Source: Paenibacillus sp. J5C2022 (GTDB taxonomy: Bacteria > Bacillota > Bacilli > Paenibacillales > Paenibacillaceae). From it: a stretch of 64,000 bases of DNA. Within the stretch, counting starts at the first letter, position 1. The number at the start of each line of letters is the position of its first letter. The stretch lies in contig NZ_JAOQJC010000004.1 in the NCBI RefSeq assembly GCF_025567625.1, forward strand, positions 202,052 through 266,051, in the 5' to 3' direction. Below are positions 17,313-25,818 of the stretch, in pieces. The notes under the pieces are model-generated. The model was not told where the DNA came from and did no database searches. It saw nothing but the letters and a program-made list of their open reading frames with translations. The translations under genes and the position numbers were made by a program.

Positions 17313-20300
17313 GTGAAAAGACGGGTTCGTAGTAGAATATCGATTATTTTGATCGTGTCACTGTTCATGAGTATGATAGCGCTGCCCGGATGGCAGCATA
17401 CCGCAGAAGCGGCACAATCAGCAGCAGGTTCACGAGGCGTGGTATCCATTGCGAGCGGCTTTTTGCACAGTTTGGCGGTAAGGGCGGACGGCTCGGTCGT
17501 CGCTTGGGGGCGCACCTATGGCGAAACGAACGTCCCTTCGGAAGCGCAAGGCGGGGTTATAGCCGTTTCGGCCGGATACGGCCACTCCTTGGCGCTGACG
17601 GAAGACGGCGAAGTCGTGGCTTGGGGTAACAACAATCTCGGGCAATTGAATGTCCCGGACGAGGCGCGGAGCGGCGTCGTGGCCATTGCCGCAGGAGATA
17701 ACCATTCCCTGGCGTTGAAGACGGACGGTTCTGTCATCGCCTGGGGCTACAACTACTGGGGGCAGTCGACCGTCCCCGCCAATGCGCAAAGCGGGGTTAA
17801 GGCGATTGCGGCCGGAACCGGCCATTCTGTGGCGCTGAAGGCGGACGGCACAGTCATCGTCTGGGGCAACAATGGCGACGGTCAAACGATCGTCCCGACC
17901 GAGGCACAAAGCGGCGTCGCGGCGATCGCGAGCGGAGCCAATCATATCCTGGCGTTAAAAACGGACGGCACGCTCGTCGCCTGGGGCTACAATTATAGAG
18001 GTCAAGTGACCGTTCCGGCCGGGGCGCAAAGCGAGGTGGTGGGGGTCGCAGCGGGAAAGAATTTCTCCATGGCGCGCAAGGCGGACGGCTCTGTCATTGC
18101 TTGGGGAGACAACACTTTCGGGCAGATCACCATTCCCAGCAGCGCGCAGAACGGCACCGTGGCGCTTGACGGTGGGAGCGCACATGTCCTGGCGTTAATG
18201 GCGGATGGCAGTGTCGTCGCCTGGGGGTTAAACAGCAATGGTCAAGCGTCGGTCCCGGCTGAACTATCGAAGCCTGTGAAGGCAAGTGGAATTTCGCTTG
18301 GTTTTTATCATGCCCTGGCCTTGAAGTCGGATGGAGGTGTCGTCGCGTGGGGGAGCAATGATACAGGGCAAATAAACGTCCCGACCGGAGCGCAAAGTGA
18401 CGTGGTAGCGATTGATGCCGGTAGCGAGCATTCGCTGGCGTTAAAGTCTTACGGTACTGTCATTGCGTGGGGGGAATCAGATTACGGTAAAACAACTGTT
18501 CCGACTGCAGCGCAGAGCGGTGTGGTATCGATTGTAGCAGGAGCCAATCATTCCGCGGCGCTAAAGTCGGATGGCAGTGTCGTCGCCTGGGGAATTAATG
18601 ATGCAGGTCAAACGGATGTCCCGACCGCAGCGCAAAGCGGCGTCACAGCGATTGTGTCTGAAGGCAATCATACCTTGGCATTAAAGGCGGACGGCAGTGT
18701 TGTCGGTTGGGGCTATAATTATTTTGGCCAGGCGTCCGTTCCGACTGAAGCGCAGAGCGGTGTCGTATCCATTGCGGCCGGACTAAACCATTCCTTAGCC
18801 TTAAAGACGGATGGTAGTGTCGTTGCATGGGGAGACAATCGTTTTGATCTAATGGACGTGCCGACAGCAGCACAGAGCGGCGTCGTAGCCATCGCGGCTG
18901 GATTCCGTCATTCCCTGGCGTTGAAATCAGACGGCAGTGTCATCTCGTGGGGGGACGGACAAACGACCGTTCCGACCGCAGCACAGAACGGTGTTGTAGC
19001 GATTGCTGCTGGTTATCATCATTCCTTGGCATTAAAGTCGGATGGCAGCATCGTGTCATGGGGGGAGAGCGTTTATGGCAAACCTGATCTAACAGCCCCG
19101 GGCAATTGGAATTTAAGCAGTATGACTATCGCTGCAGGTGCGATAAGTCCTAATTTCCATCCGAATGTCACCAGCTATACGGGATACGTCAACCCCTCGG
19201 CCACCGACGTAAATGTGACGGCGACGCTAGCCAGTCCCCTATATGCCGAACTGCAGATCAACGGATCGTATGAAACGAGCGCTTCGGCAGTTCATGTTCC
19301 GCTGACGGGAGATTCTACCGTCATTCAAGCCCATGTAGAACCGTACTTCCAGACCGGGAAAACCTACACCGTGACTATTGTGGAAGACGCAACAGCTCCC
19401 ACTATCAGCTTGGGCACGAACGGCAATGAAACGTTGGCGACCTCCGCTTCAACGACCGTTACCGTCAGCGACGGCGAGAGCGGCGTTGATCCAGACACCC
19501 TGCAGTATGTGTGGACGCAAAGTTCCAGTACGCCGGATGACGGATCCGCATGGACAAGCTTCTCAAGCGGGGATTCGCTCACACAAAACGGGGTGAACGG
19601 CGACTGGTATTTGCATATCCGGGCTGCCGATGAAGTGGGCAATGTTGCGAATGCCGGGTCGAACCGCTTCCGGTTAGATAACGGTGCTCCGGTTGTCAGC
19701 TTTGGCATGAACGGAAGTGAAACGTATGCATCATCCGCTTCGACGACCGTTACCGTCAGCGACGGCGACAGCGGCGTCGATCCAGACACCCTGCAGTATG
19801 TGTGGACGCAAAGTTCCAGTACGCCGGATGACGGATTCGCATGGACAAGCTTCTCAAGCGGGGATTCGCTCACACAAAACGGGGTGAACGGCGACTGGTA
19901 TTTGCATATCCGGGCTGCCGATGAAGTGGGCAATATTGCGAATGTCGGGTCGAACCGCTTCCGGCTCGACAATAGCGCCCCTTTGATCGAGATCGAGCTG
20001 CAGAAGCAGGATCATTCCCCTTATGCAAGCGGAAGCTGGACGAATCAGAATGTGACGGCCAGCCTGAGCGCTTCAGACGAACTAAGCGGAATCGACACCC
20101 TGCAGTATTCACTGGATAACGGCAGTATGTGGGAGCCCTACAGCGCTCCGCTATCCTTCATCGACGAAGGCGCACATACACTGATGGTCAGGGCAGCGGA
20201 CAGGGTTGGCAATACAAGCTCAACGACCCGCTCGATCCATATCAGCCGCAGCGGTTTGGTGCTCGATGTCCATTTGAAGCTGGCCGACGACAGTGAATAC

Positions 20301-22697
20301 AATGCAGGCGATTGGGTGAAACAAAGCGTGACGGCAAGCGTGTATACGAACCAAACGACCAATGGAGTAGATGTGATCTCCACAACCTATTCCCTCGATG
20401 GCGGATCGACGTGGCAGCCTTATTCCGCACCGGTTTCCTTTAGCAATGAAGGCCAGCATACGTTGGATGTGAAAACGGCGGACAGTGCCGATAATGAATT
20501 AACGTCATCCTATATCATCCGGGTGGATTCAACCGTTCCGGTCGCAGGTTTGGGCACGAATGGAAATGAAACGTATGAAGCAACAGCATCCACTACCGTT
20601 AACGTTAGCGACAATGACAGCGGCATCGATACGGGCACCCTGCAATATGTGTGGACAGACGAGGCAACCATGCCCGGTGATGCGGTGGCGTGGACAGGCT
20701 TTGCAAGCGGAGATGTCTTATCACTAAGCGGCGTGGACGGCGATTGGTACTTGCATATCCGGGCTGCCGATACAGCAGGCAACGCCATGGAAGACGTGTC
20801 GAACCGTTTCCGGCTCGACAACAGCGCACCAGCAGTTGTCTTCGACACGAACGGCAATGAATCGTTTGCGACCTCGGCATCCACTGTCGTTACAGTAAGT
20901 GACAGTTATAGCGGCGTCAATCCGGACAGTCTGCAATATGCGTGGACACAGAGCCCAAGCACGCCGGACAGCGGAGCAGCATGGACCGGTTTTGTAAACG
21001 GAGACACCTTGTCGCTAAGCGGCGTGGACGGCGACTGGTACTTGCATATCCAGGCTGCCGATGCGGCAGGCAGCACCGTGGACAGCGGATCGAACCGCTT
21101 CCTGCTGGACAACAGCGCACCAGCAATTGTCTTCGACACGAATGGCAATGAAGAGAATGCAACCCGGGCTTCCACTACCGTTACCATTAGCGACAATGAC
21201 AGCGGTGTCGATCCGTCCAGTCTGCAATATGTATGGAAGAATAGCGCCGGTGTGCCGGCTGGGGACGAAGAGTGGACCAGCTTTGCTAGCGGAGATGAAA
21301 TGACGAAGAGTGGTGTGAACGGCGATTGGTACCTGCATGTGAGAGGCATGGATAGGGTTGGCCATACACAGCAAGCCGTATCCAATCGTTTCAAGCTGTT
21401 CACACTTGTCCTCCCGATCATCAACAATCAAGCCGGTTTATACGAAGATTCACTCTTGCTTGACTCTACCAACAACATCCAAAAGATTACGCAGGGTGAC
21501 GGCACCATCATAGAGCAGTTAAGCATTAATGAAACTGCGCTGAATCAAGCGTTGAAGAAACTACAGAAGGACCTGCTGACCATTCGGGTGGATGATACGG
21601 AAGGCATTGTGCAAGTGCAATTGCCGGCCTCCTCCCTCGTATCGGCTATGCAATCCAAGCCGAACCTCTCCATCCATGTGGAGCTAAACGGAGCAAGCTA
21701 TCAGCTGGCGATTCCAGCGCTCCATTGGGAGCAGATAGCCGAGACGCTTGGCGTGGAGCTTGAGGATATGAAGCTTACCATTAAGCTGGAGAAACTGGAT
21801 CCGGACACCGAAGCAGAGATCCGGCAGCTTGCCGCCGATCAGGGGATGCGTCTGGTCAGCCGTGTCATCGACTTCAAGGTGACGGTGGAGGCAGACGGAC
21901 AATCGCTTGAAATCAGCGATTTCGGCGGAACCTATATGACCCGGGCGATTGTCATCGATGAGGCAGAGGATGCCGCCACCTTGATAGGAGTAGAGATGGT
22001 GCCGGAAACAAAAACATTCCGCTACATCCCTTCCCTGCCGGGAACGCGTCCGGACGGAACGCCGGAAATGGTGATGCACGTACCGCATAACAGTCTCTAT
22101 GCAGTAGTCGAACCGACTGGCAAAAGCTTTGGGGACCTAACGGACCACTGGGCGAAAGCAGAAGTGGAGCTGCTGGCGACCAAACGAATTGTCGAAGGCG
22201 CCGCCCCGGATCGCTTTGCCCCGAATGCCAATATTACGCGGGCTGAATTCACAGCCTTGCTGGTGCGCGCGCTGGGATTATCTACGGTTCAGAGTGATGC
22301 ATCCGATACCGGGTTCGCCGATATGTCCTCCGATGCCTGGTATGCGCCTGCTGCAACGGCGGCCGTGAAGGCCGGGCTGATTCAGGGCTATGCCGACAAC
22401 AGCTTCCGGCCCCATCAGCCGATACGCCGGGAAGAACTGGCGGTGCTGATTGACCGGGCAAGACATTTCGTGAACGGGCAAGCCGCACAAGCGGATGCCT
22501 CCCAAACCCTGAATGCTTTCGAGGATCAAGCGAGCATTTCAGATTGGGCCGGGCAAGCCGTGGCGAATCTCGTGCAAGACGGCATCGTCCAAGGACGAAA
22601 CGAGCATCGCTTTGAGCCGAAGGCTCATACGACCCGCGCCGAAGCCGTTGTGCTGCTGGCCCGCTTGCTGAGAGATTTGAATTTTATTGCAGAATAG
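17313..22697 (+). CDS. SLH surface protein with two RCC1 propellers and Ig-like repeats
   Basis: 1794 residues from GTG 17313 (GGAGAACGAAAG upstream). A signal peptide ends near TAEAAQS. Fourteen 40-residue RCC1-type repeats (GVVAIAAGxxHSLALKxDGSVVAWG) run from about 40 to 600. The break after repeat seven (PAELSKPVKASG) suggests two seven-bladed propellers. A cadherin-like beta-sandwich (about 605-690) follows, then five ~97-residue Ig-like repeats of the form TNGNET/STTVTVSD/WYLHIRAAD with two OmpL47-like domains inserted (about 890-1080). A pre-SLH domain (about 1370-1600) leads to three SLH domains (FGDLTDHWAKAEVELL, FADMSSDAWYAPAA, ISDWAGQAVANL). The protein is expected to bind secondary cell-wall polymer and act as an adhesin or envelope protein. 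The ligand is unknown. Confidence 0.92.
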   Translation: MKRRVRSRISIILIVSLFMSMIALPGWQHTAEAAQSAAGSRGVVSIASGFLHSLAVRADGSVVAWGRTYGETNVPSEAQGGVIAVSAGYGHSLALTEDGEVVAWGNNNLGQLNVPDEARSGVVAIAAGDNHSLALKTDGSVIAWGYNYWGQSTVPANAQSGVKAIAAGTGHSVALKADGTVIVWGNNGDGQTIVPTEAQSGVAAIASGANHILALKTDGTLVAWGYNYRGQVTVPAGAQSEVVGVAAGKNFSMARKADGSVIAWGDNTFGQITIPSSAQNGTVALDGGSAHVLALMADGSVVAWGLNSNGQASVPAELSKPVKASGISLGFYHALALKSDGGVVAWGSNDTGQINVPTGAQSDVVAIDAGSEHSLALKSYGTVIAWGESDYGKTTVPTAAQSGVVSIVAGANHSAALKSDGSVVAWGINDAGQTDVPTAAQSGVTAIVSEGNHTLALKADGSVVGWGYNYFGQASVPTEAQSGVVSIAAGLNHSLALKTDGSVVAWGDNRFDLMDVPTAAQSGVVAIAAGFRHSLALKSDGSVISWGDGQTTVPTAAQNGVVAIAAGYHHSLALKSDGSIVSWGESVYGKPDLTAPGNWNLSSMTIAAGAISPNFHPNVTSYTGYVNPSATDVNVTATLASPLYAELQINGSYETSASAVHVPLTGDSTVIQAHVEPYFQTGKTYTVTIVEDATAPTISLGTNGNETLATSASTTVTVSDGESGVDPDTLQYVWTQSSSTPDDGSAWTSFSSGDSLTQNGVNGDWYLHIRAADEVGNVANAGSNRFRLDNGAPVVSFGMNGSETYASSASTTVTVSDGDSGVDPDTLQYVWTQSSSTPDDGFAWTSFSSGDSLTQNGVNGDWYLHIRAADEVGNIANVGSNRFRLDNSAPLIEIELQKQDHSPYASGSWTNQNVTASLSASDELSGIDTLQYSLDNGSMWEPYSAPLSFIDEGAHTLMVRAADRVGNTSSTTRSIHISRSGLVLDVHLKLADDSEYNAGDWVKQSVTASVYTNQTTNGVDVISTTYSLDGGSTWQPYSAPVSFSNEGQHTLDVKTADSADNELTSSYIIRVDSTVPVAGLGTNGNETYEATASTTVNVSDNDSGIDTGTLQYVWTDEATMPGDAVAWTGFASGDVLSLSGVDGDWYLHIRAADTAGNAMEDVSNRFRLDNSAPAVVFDTNGNESFATSASTVVTVSDSYSGVNPDSLQYAWTQSPSTPDSGAAWTGFVNGDTLSLSGVDGDWYLHIQAADAAGSTVDSGSNRFLLDNSAPAIVFDTNGNEENATRASTTVTISDNDSGVDPSSLQYVWKNSAGVPAGDEEWTSFASGDEMTKSGVNGDWYLHVRGMDRVGHTQQAVSNRFKLFTLVLPIINNQAGLYEDSLLLDSTNNIQKITQGDGTIIEQLSINETALNQALKKLQKDLLTIRVDDTEGIVQVQLPASSLVSAMQSKPNLSIHVELNGASYQLAIPALHWEQIAETLGVELEDMKLTIKLEKLDPDTEAEIRQLAADQGMRLVSRVIDFKVTVEADGQSLEISDFGGTYMTRAIVIDEAEDAATLIGVEMVPETKTFRYIPSLPGTRPDGTPEMVMHVPHNSLYAVVEPTGKSFGDLTDHWAKAEVELLATKRIVEGAAPDRFAPNANITRAEFTALLVRALGLSTVQSDASDTGFADMSSDAWYAPAATAAVKAGLIQGYADNSFRPHQPIRREELAVLIDRARHFVNGQAAQADASQTLNAFEDQASISDWAGQAVANLVQDGIVQGRNEHRFEPKAHTTRAEAVVLLARLLRDLNFIAE
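19398..19980 (+). repeat. Near-identical 291-bp tandem duplication inside SLH gene
   Basis: The first two Ig-like repeats are nearly identical at the DNA level with a 291-bp period (for example ACCGTTACCGTCAGCGACGG at 19455 and 19746). The other repeats of this family in the gene are more diverged, so this is a recent duplication. Confidence 0.85.
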
Positions 22698-22727
22698 CGT
22701 CATGTGAAGATACAGACAACAGCTTCA

Positions 22728-22763
22728 AATAGACCGCCACTCTCTTACGAAGGGCGGTCTATT
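22728..22763 (+). terminator. Terminator hairpin of SLH gene, intron target
   Basis: A perfect 11-bp stem, AATAGACCGCC / GGCGGTCTATT, lies 30 bp after the stop codon. Instead of a T-run, seven bases later the group II intron begins at 22770. Class C introns characteristically insert behind such hairpins. Confidence 0.8.
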
Positions 22764-23484
22764 CCTATTGTACGCCCAGCATGAGCGTCATCTCTAGGGT
22801 GAGAGTCCCGAACAGGGGCTGGCGAACGCCTACCGTTAGCCAGGAACAAGGGTGCCCGCCGCGAGGTGGAATCTGAAGGAAGCTGGAGGCAAATGCACGA
22901 GCCAAGGTACACGAACTCAATTTGAGGCAGGATTAGTCGGATGAGTCACCAATACATGACGAAATCCAAAGTCGCCAAGGGCTAATTTTGTAGACTTGAG
23001 TGGTTGCTGCAGAAAGATGACGTTCTTATCTGGGGAGGCCTGTGGAATACGCGAAGTCATTTCGTAATCGCGGCTGGGAAGCCGCGCTGAATCCACAGGA
23101 GTCAGCAGAAGCCATAGTACGGGAGTATGGGACGCCAGAAACCGGAAGGGCCGAACCGAAAGGAGAGAGGAAACCGATGCGTTCGTATGAAGAGCAAAGA
23201 CAGCAGAAGACGTGAACTTCTCGAGGCAGAGCTACGGCTTTCGCCTCGGTAAGCGAGCACATGATGCTGTGAAGCAAGCCCAGAGCTACATCCAAGAAGG
23301 CTTTCGATGGGTTGTAGACATGGACTTAGCGAAGTTCTTTGACCGAGTGAACCACGACATGCTCATGGCAAGGGTAGCACGGAAAGTGGCAGACAAAAGA
23401 GTTCTGAAGCTCATCCGTGCTTATCTAAATGCAGGTGTCTTGGCGAATGGGGTGTTCGAGAAAACGGGAGAGGGTACGCCGCAA

Positions 23485-23597
23485 GGCGGCTTATGCAAAG
23501 CTTCGCATAAACCGCCTTATGCAAAGTAAAATATTATGCAAAGTAAACTTCATAAAGCCATTAAATAAAAGGATCTTGACTCCATCTACTTTGCATA
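23485..23597. repeat. TTATGCAAAG repeats at recombinase-element end
   Basis: TTATGCAAAG occurs at 23491, 23518 and 23534 in direct orientation and inverted at 23588-23597. The first copy lies in a hairpin, GGCGG-TTATGC / GCATAA-CCGCC (23485-23516). Such clustered short repeats fit the terminus of a tyrosine-recombinase transposon. Confidence 0.65.
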
Positions 23598-23606
23598 ATA
23601 TCTAGC

Positions 23607-23816
23607 CTACTTGAGTTCGGACAGCCAGGAAAGGAGCGCTTGATCCTGACTCCAGTCAGGAAGATTGTTGTCAATCAGATCAGGATAGGCATTCTCAATC
23701 GCTTTTCTTTTTGTCTCGGTATCCGCTCTGGCATAGATTTCTGTCGTTTTTAAATCGACATGTCCAAGAAAATCGCGAATGTAGATGAGGTTTACTCCTG
23801 CCTGTAGTAAATGCAT
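23607..23816 (-). pseudogene. Tyrosine recombinase, C-terminal remnant
   Basis: Only the last 69 residues remain: MHLLQAGVNLIYIRDFLGHV, then DLKTTEIYARADTETKRKAIENAYPD. They retain the box II Gly-His and the catalytic Tyr but have lost the preceding Arg-His box and the whole N-terminus. The fragment sits inside the RT gene of the group II intron. A later deletion probably removed the rest together with the RT core. Confidence 0.8.
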
Positions 23817-24089
23817 AGCCTCTCGACCTCCTATTGGGAAGCGAAAGGGCTGAAAAGTTTGCTTTCTCGTTATTTAGAGCTTTGTTAACCTTTTGGAACC
23901 GCCGTATGCGGACCCGCATGTACGGTGGTGTGAGAGGACGGAGGCTAGGCGCCTCCTCCTACTCGATCTTATCTAGAGGCATACCCGGAAGTGCTAATAT
24001 TATTTATTCAAGAATTATAGTATAAGTGCAACCAGTTCTACGAATTGTCTACTATATAGTTAAGAGAATATGAATGAGGAGAATAACGG

Positions 24090-24647
24090 ATGAAAGATCG
24101 AGCGATAGTTCACCTATATTTACAACGTTCGCAGCAAGCCCTTGTAGAGACTAAAAATAAGTATGGAGCATATTGCAAAGCGATTGCAAGAAACATACTT
24201 TCCAACTATTCAGATATTGAAGAGTGTGAGAACGATACATACTTAGCAGCATGGAATGCAATACCGCCTAATATGCCCAGGAAGTTCTCTGTATTTCTCG
24301 GGAGGATTACACGTAATATTGCGCTTGATAAACATGGTTATAATACAGCGAAAAAGCGTACTCGTCAGTTTGAAGTCATTCTAAGTGAATTAGAAGGATG
24401 TATAGCTTCCCCTGATACTGTGGAAACAGAGTATGAAGCAGGTGAGATCGCAAATTTAATAAATCAATTTTTATATGCCATAGATGAGCAAGCAAGAAAT
24501 TTATTTATCAGGAGGTACTGGTACTCAGATTCAATCGAGAGTATTGCCAGGATGTTTCGTATGAGTAGTAGTAAAGTGAAGTCCATATTATTTCGAACAA
24601 GAAATAAACTTAAAGATCATCTGCATAAAGAGGGGGTTAACCTATGA
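24090..24647 (+). CDS. ECF-type RNA polymerase sigma factor
   Basis: 185 residues, start preceded by GAGGAG. Region 2 (about 10-85) includes YSDIEECENDTYLAAWN and FLGRITRNIALDKH. Region 4 (about 130-180) has RNLFIRRYWYSDSIESIARM and a helix-turn-helix ending KSILFRTRNKLKDHL. The next gene overlaps by four bases and encodes a one-TM protein, the usual anti-sigma position. Its regulon is not visible here. Confidence 0.85.
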   Translation: MKDRAIVHLYLQRSQQALVETKNKYGAYCKAIARNILSNYSDIEECENDTYLAAWNAIPPNMPRKFSVFLGRITRNIALDKHGYNTAKKRTRQFEVILSELEGCIASPDTVETEYEAGEIANLINQFLYAIDEQARNLFIRRYWYSDSIESIARMFRMSSSKVKSILFRTRNKLKDHLHKEGVNL

Positions 24648-25597
24648 GAAGAGAAGAGTTATTTCGGGAGATCGGATTAATCGACGAAAACTTAATTGCT
24701 GCGGCAGAACATAGTGAAATAAAAGAAAGGAAAGGTATTTCTAAAAAGTGGGCTGTTTTGGTGGCATGTCTGATCCTTTATGTTTCAACCTCTACTGTCC
24801 TATTAGCAACAGAGTATATTAAAAAACAAAATGCAGAGCCTTACATTCGCTATTTATTAGCAGAAGAGATGGAGTTACTACCTCCTACTCCATATGATGC
24901 GGGAAAATTTCTGCAAGCTTTAAAAAGTGATAATCATGAACATATATATATTGCTATTAATCGGCTAGTAGAGTGCTTTAATGATCAAAAACTGAGAGAA
25001 AAAGCGCTAAAAGAAATTCGACCGCTTTTGAAAAATGATCATCAAAAAATCGCCGATGCGGCTGCTTTCGCCATAGATATTCTATCAGAAACGTATCAGA
25101 GTCCTTATATTATTAAGCTGGCAGATGAAAGTGTAATATTTACATTGTTTAACAATTATTCTGATTATGGAAGTCAAAATGTTATTTGGAGGATAAAAGA
25201 CAATGTGCTTGAACGGTATTTCAGCTTTTCTACACCCTCCATGTATATTAAACAAATGATTCCTTCGCCAAATCAGCAGTTGGTTGCGATAGTGACAAAT
25301 TCTAATAAAAGTGAATTCCTTCAAGTTATGGATGTTGAAGAGGGGATGACAAGTCCAGAGCTAGTAGAATCAGCAAGAGTGAAATACGGCGCGCAAAAAC
25401 AATTGGATACATGGATTCGAACCGATCATGAAAATTATAGTTATGCAAATAACATTGTATGGAAAGACAATGATACTTTAGAGTTCGAGGGTTCCCTTGC
25501 CTATCAGAATACGGAGATTATAGAAAATGTCACTGTCGTGTATCAGTTTAGTAAAAAGGCGATGGAGGTAAAGGAACTCCGCAGCCCGATCAATTAA
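24644..25597 (+). CDS. Membrane protein, probable anti-sigma/regulator
   Basis: A 317-residue single-pass protein: cytoplasmic N-terminus of about 40 residues, one TM segment (WAVLVACLILYVSTSTVLLA, about 36-56) and a long outside part. The outside part has a HEAT-like helical stretch (about 85-150) and a beta-rich C-terminal half. The N-terminal REELFREIGLIDENLIAAA resembles short anti-sigma segments next to Firmicute ECF factors. It overlaps the sigma gene and is probably its regulator; no named domain recognised. A DNA segment identical to its last coding bases recurs at 37994. Confidence 0.6.
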   Translation: MRREELFREIGLIDENLIAAAEHSEIKERKGISKKWAVLVACLILYVSTSTVLLATEYIKKQNAEPYIRYLLAEEMELLPPTPYDAGKFLQALKSDNHEHIYIAINRLVECFNDQKLREKALKEIRPLLKNDHQKIADAAAFAIDILSETYQSPYIIKLADESVIFTLFNNYSDYGSQNVIWRIKDNVLERYFSFSTPSMYIKQMIPSPNQQLVAIVTNSNKSEFLQVMDVEEGMTSPELVESARVKYGAQKQLDTWIRTDHENYSYANNIVWKDNDTLEFEGSLAYQNTEIIENVTVVYQFSKKAMEVKELRSPIN

Positions 25598-25818
25598 GCG
25601 CGTTCACCCCAGTGCAAGGCGGCATTCCTTTGAGCGCAATCTGCGGTTTAAGTTCATTTGGAAGTTCATGTTGATTCGGTCGTGCGTTTTGCTCTATCCT
25701 ATAGAAGACACCTCTTCTTTATGGCAGTGATTGCTAGACACTCTCACTTTACCAAATGAAGCGGTGTTTTTCTATTTTATTAGGATGATCCCTGCAATCT
25801 TATGGAGGCTTCCAGACA

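Larger units (their letters stand above)
23177..23888 (+). pseudogene. ltrA: Group II intron reverse transcriptase, deleted and interrupted
   Basis: ATG 23177 starts MRSYEEQRQQKT and stops at once. An internal deletion and frame change then bring in SYGFRLGKRAHDAVKQAQ, FRWVVDMDLAKFFDRVNHDM and EGTPQGG (to about 23490). The catalytic YADD, the maturase X domain and most of the C-terminus are missing. The very end of the protein (YWEAKGLKSLLSRYLELC, stop 23886-23888) reappears after the inserted remnant. This proves that the two pieces once formed one ORF. Confidence 0.88.
22770..23968 (+). mobile_element. Group IIC intron, broken by a recombinase element
   Basis: The 5' end GTACGCCCAGCATGAGCG leads into domain I sequence (GGTGAGAGTCCCGAACAGGG, then GGAGGCAAATGC). 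An RT ORF begins at 23177. The 3' end has a domain V-like hairpin at about 23899-23935 (CCGTATGCGG / CCGCATGTACGG) and a domain VI-like GGAGG/GGCGCCTCC stem, ending near CTACTCGAT. The ORF is deleted and carries a tyrosine-recombinase remnant at 23490-23831. The first intron bases are GTACG rather than the usual GTGYG. Confidence 0.85.

Noticed and set aside
19364..19972. 202-codon minus-strand ORF in the SLH gene, with internal repeats
   Set aside because: Its repeats merely mirror the sense-strand Ig-like repeats, and there is no start signal or domain.
25708..25767. Possible terminator or attenuator before the YesM gene
   Set aside because: A short stem (ACACC-CTTC / GAAG-GGTGT) is followed by Ts, but the loop is about 40 nt and a mismatch interrupts it, so support is too weak to list.
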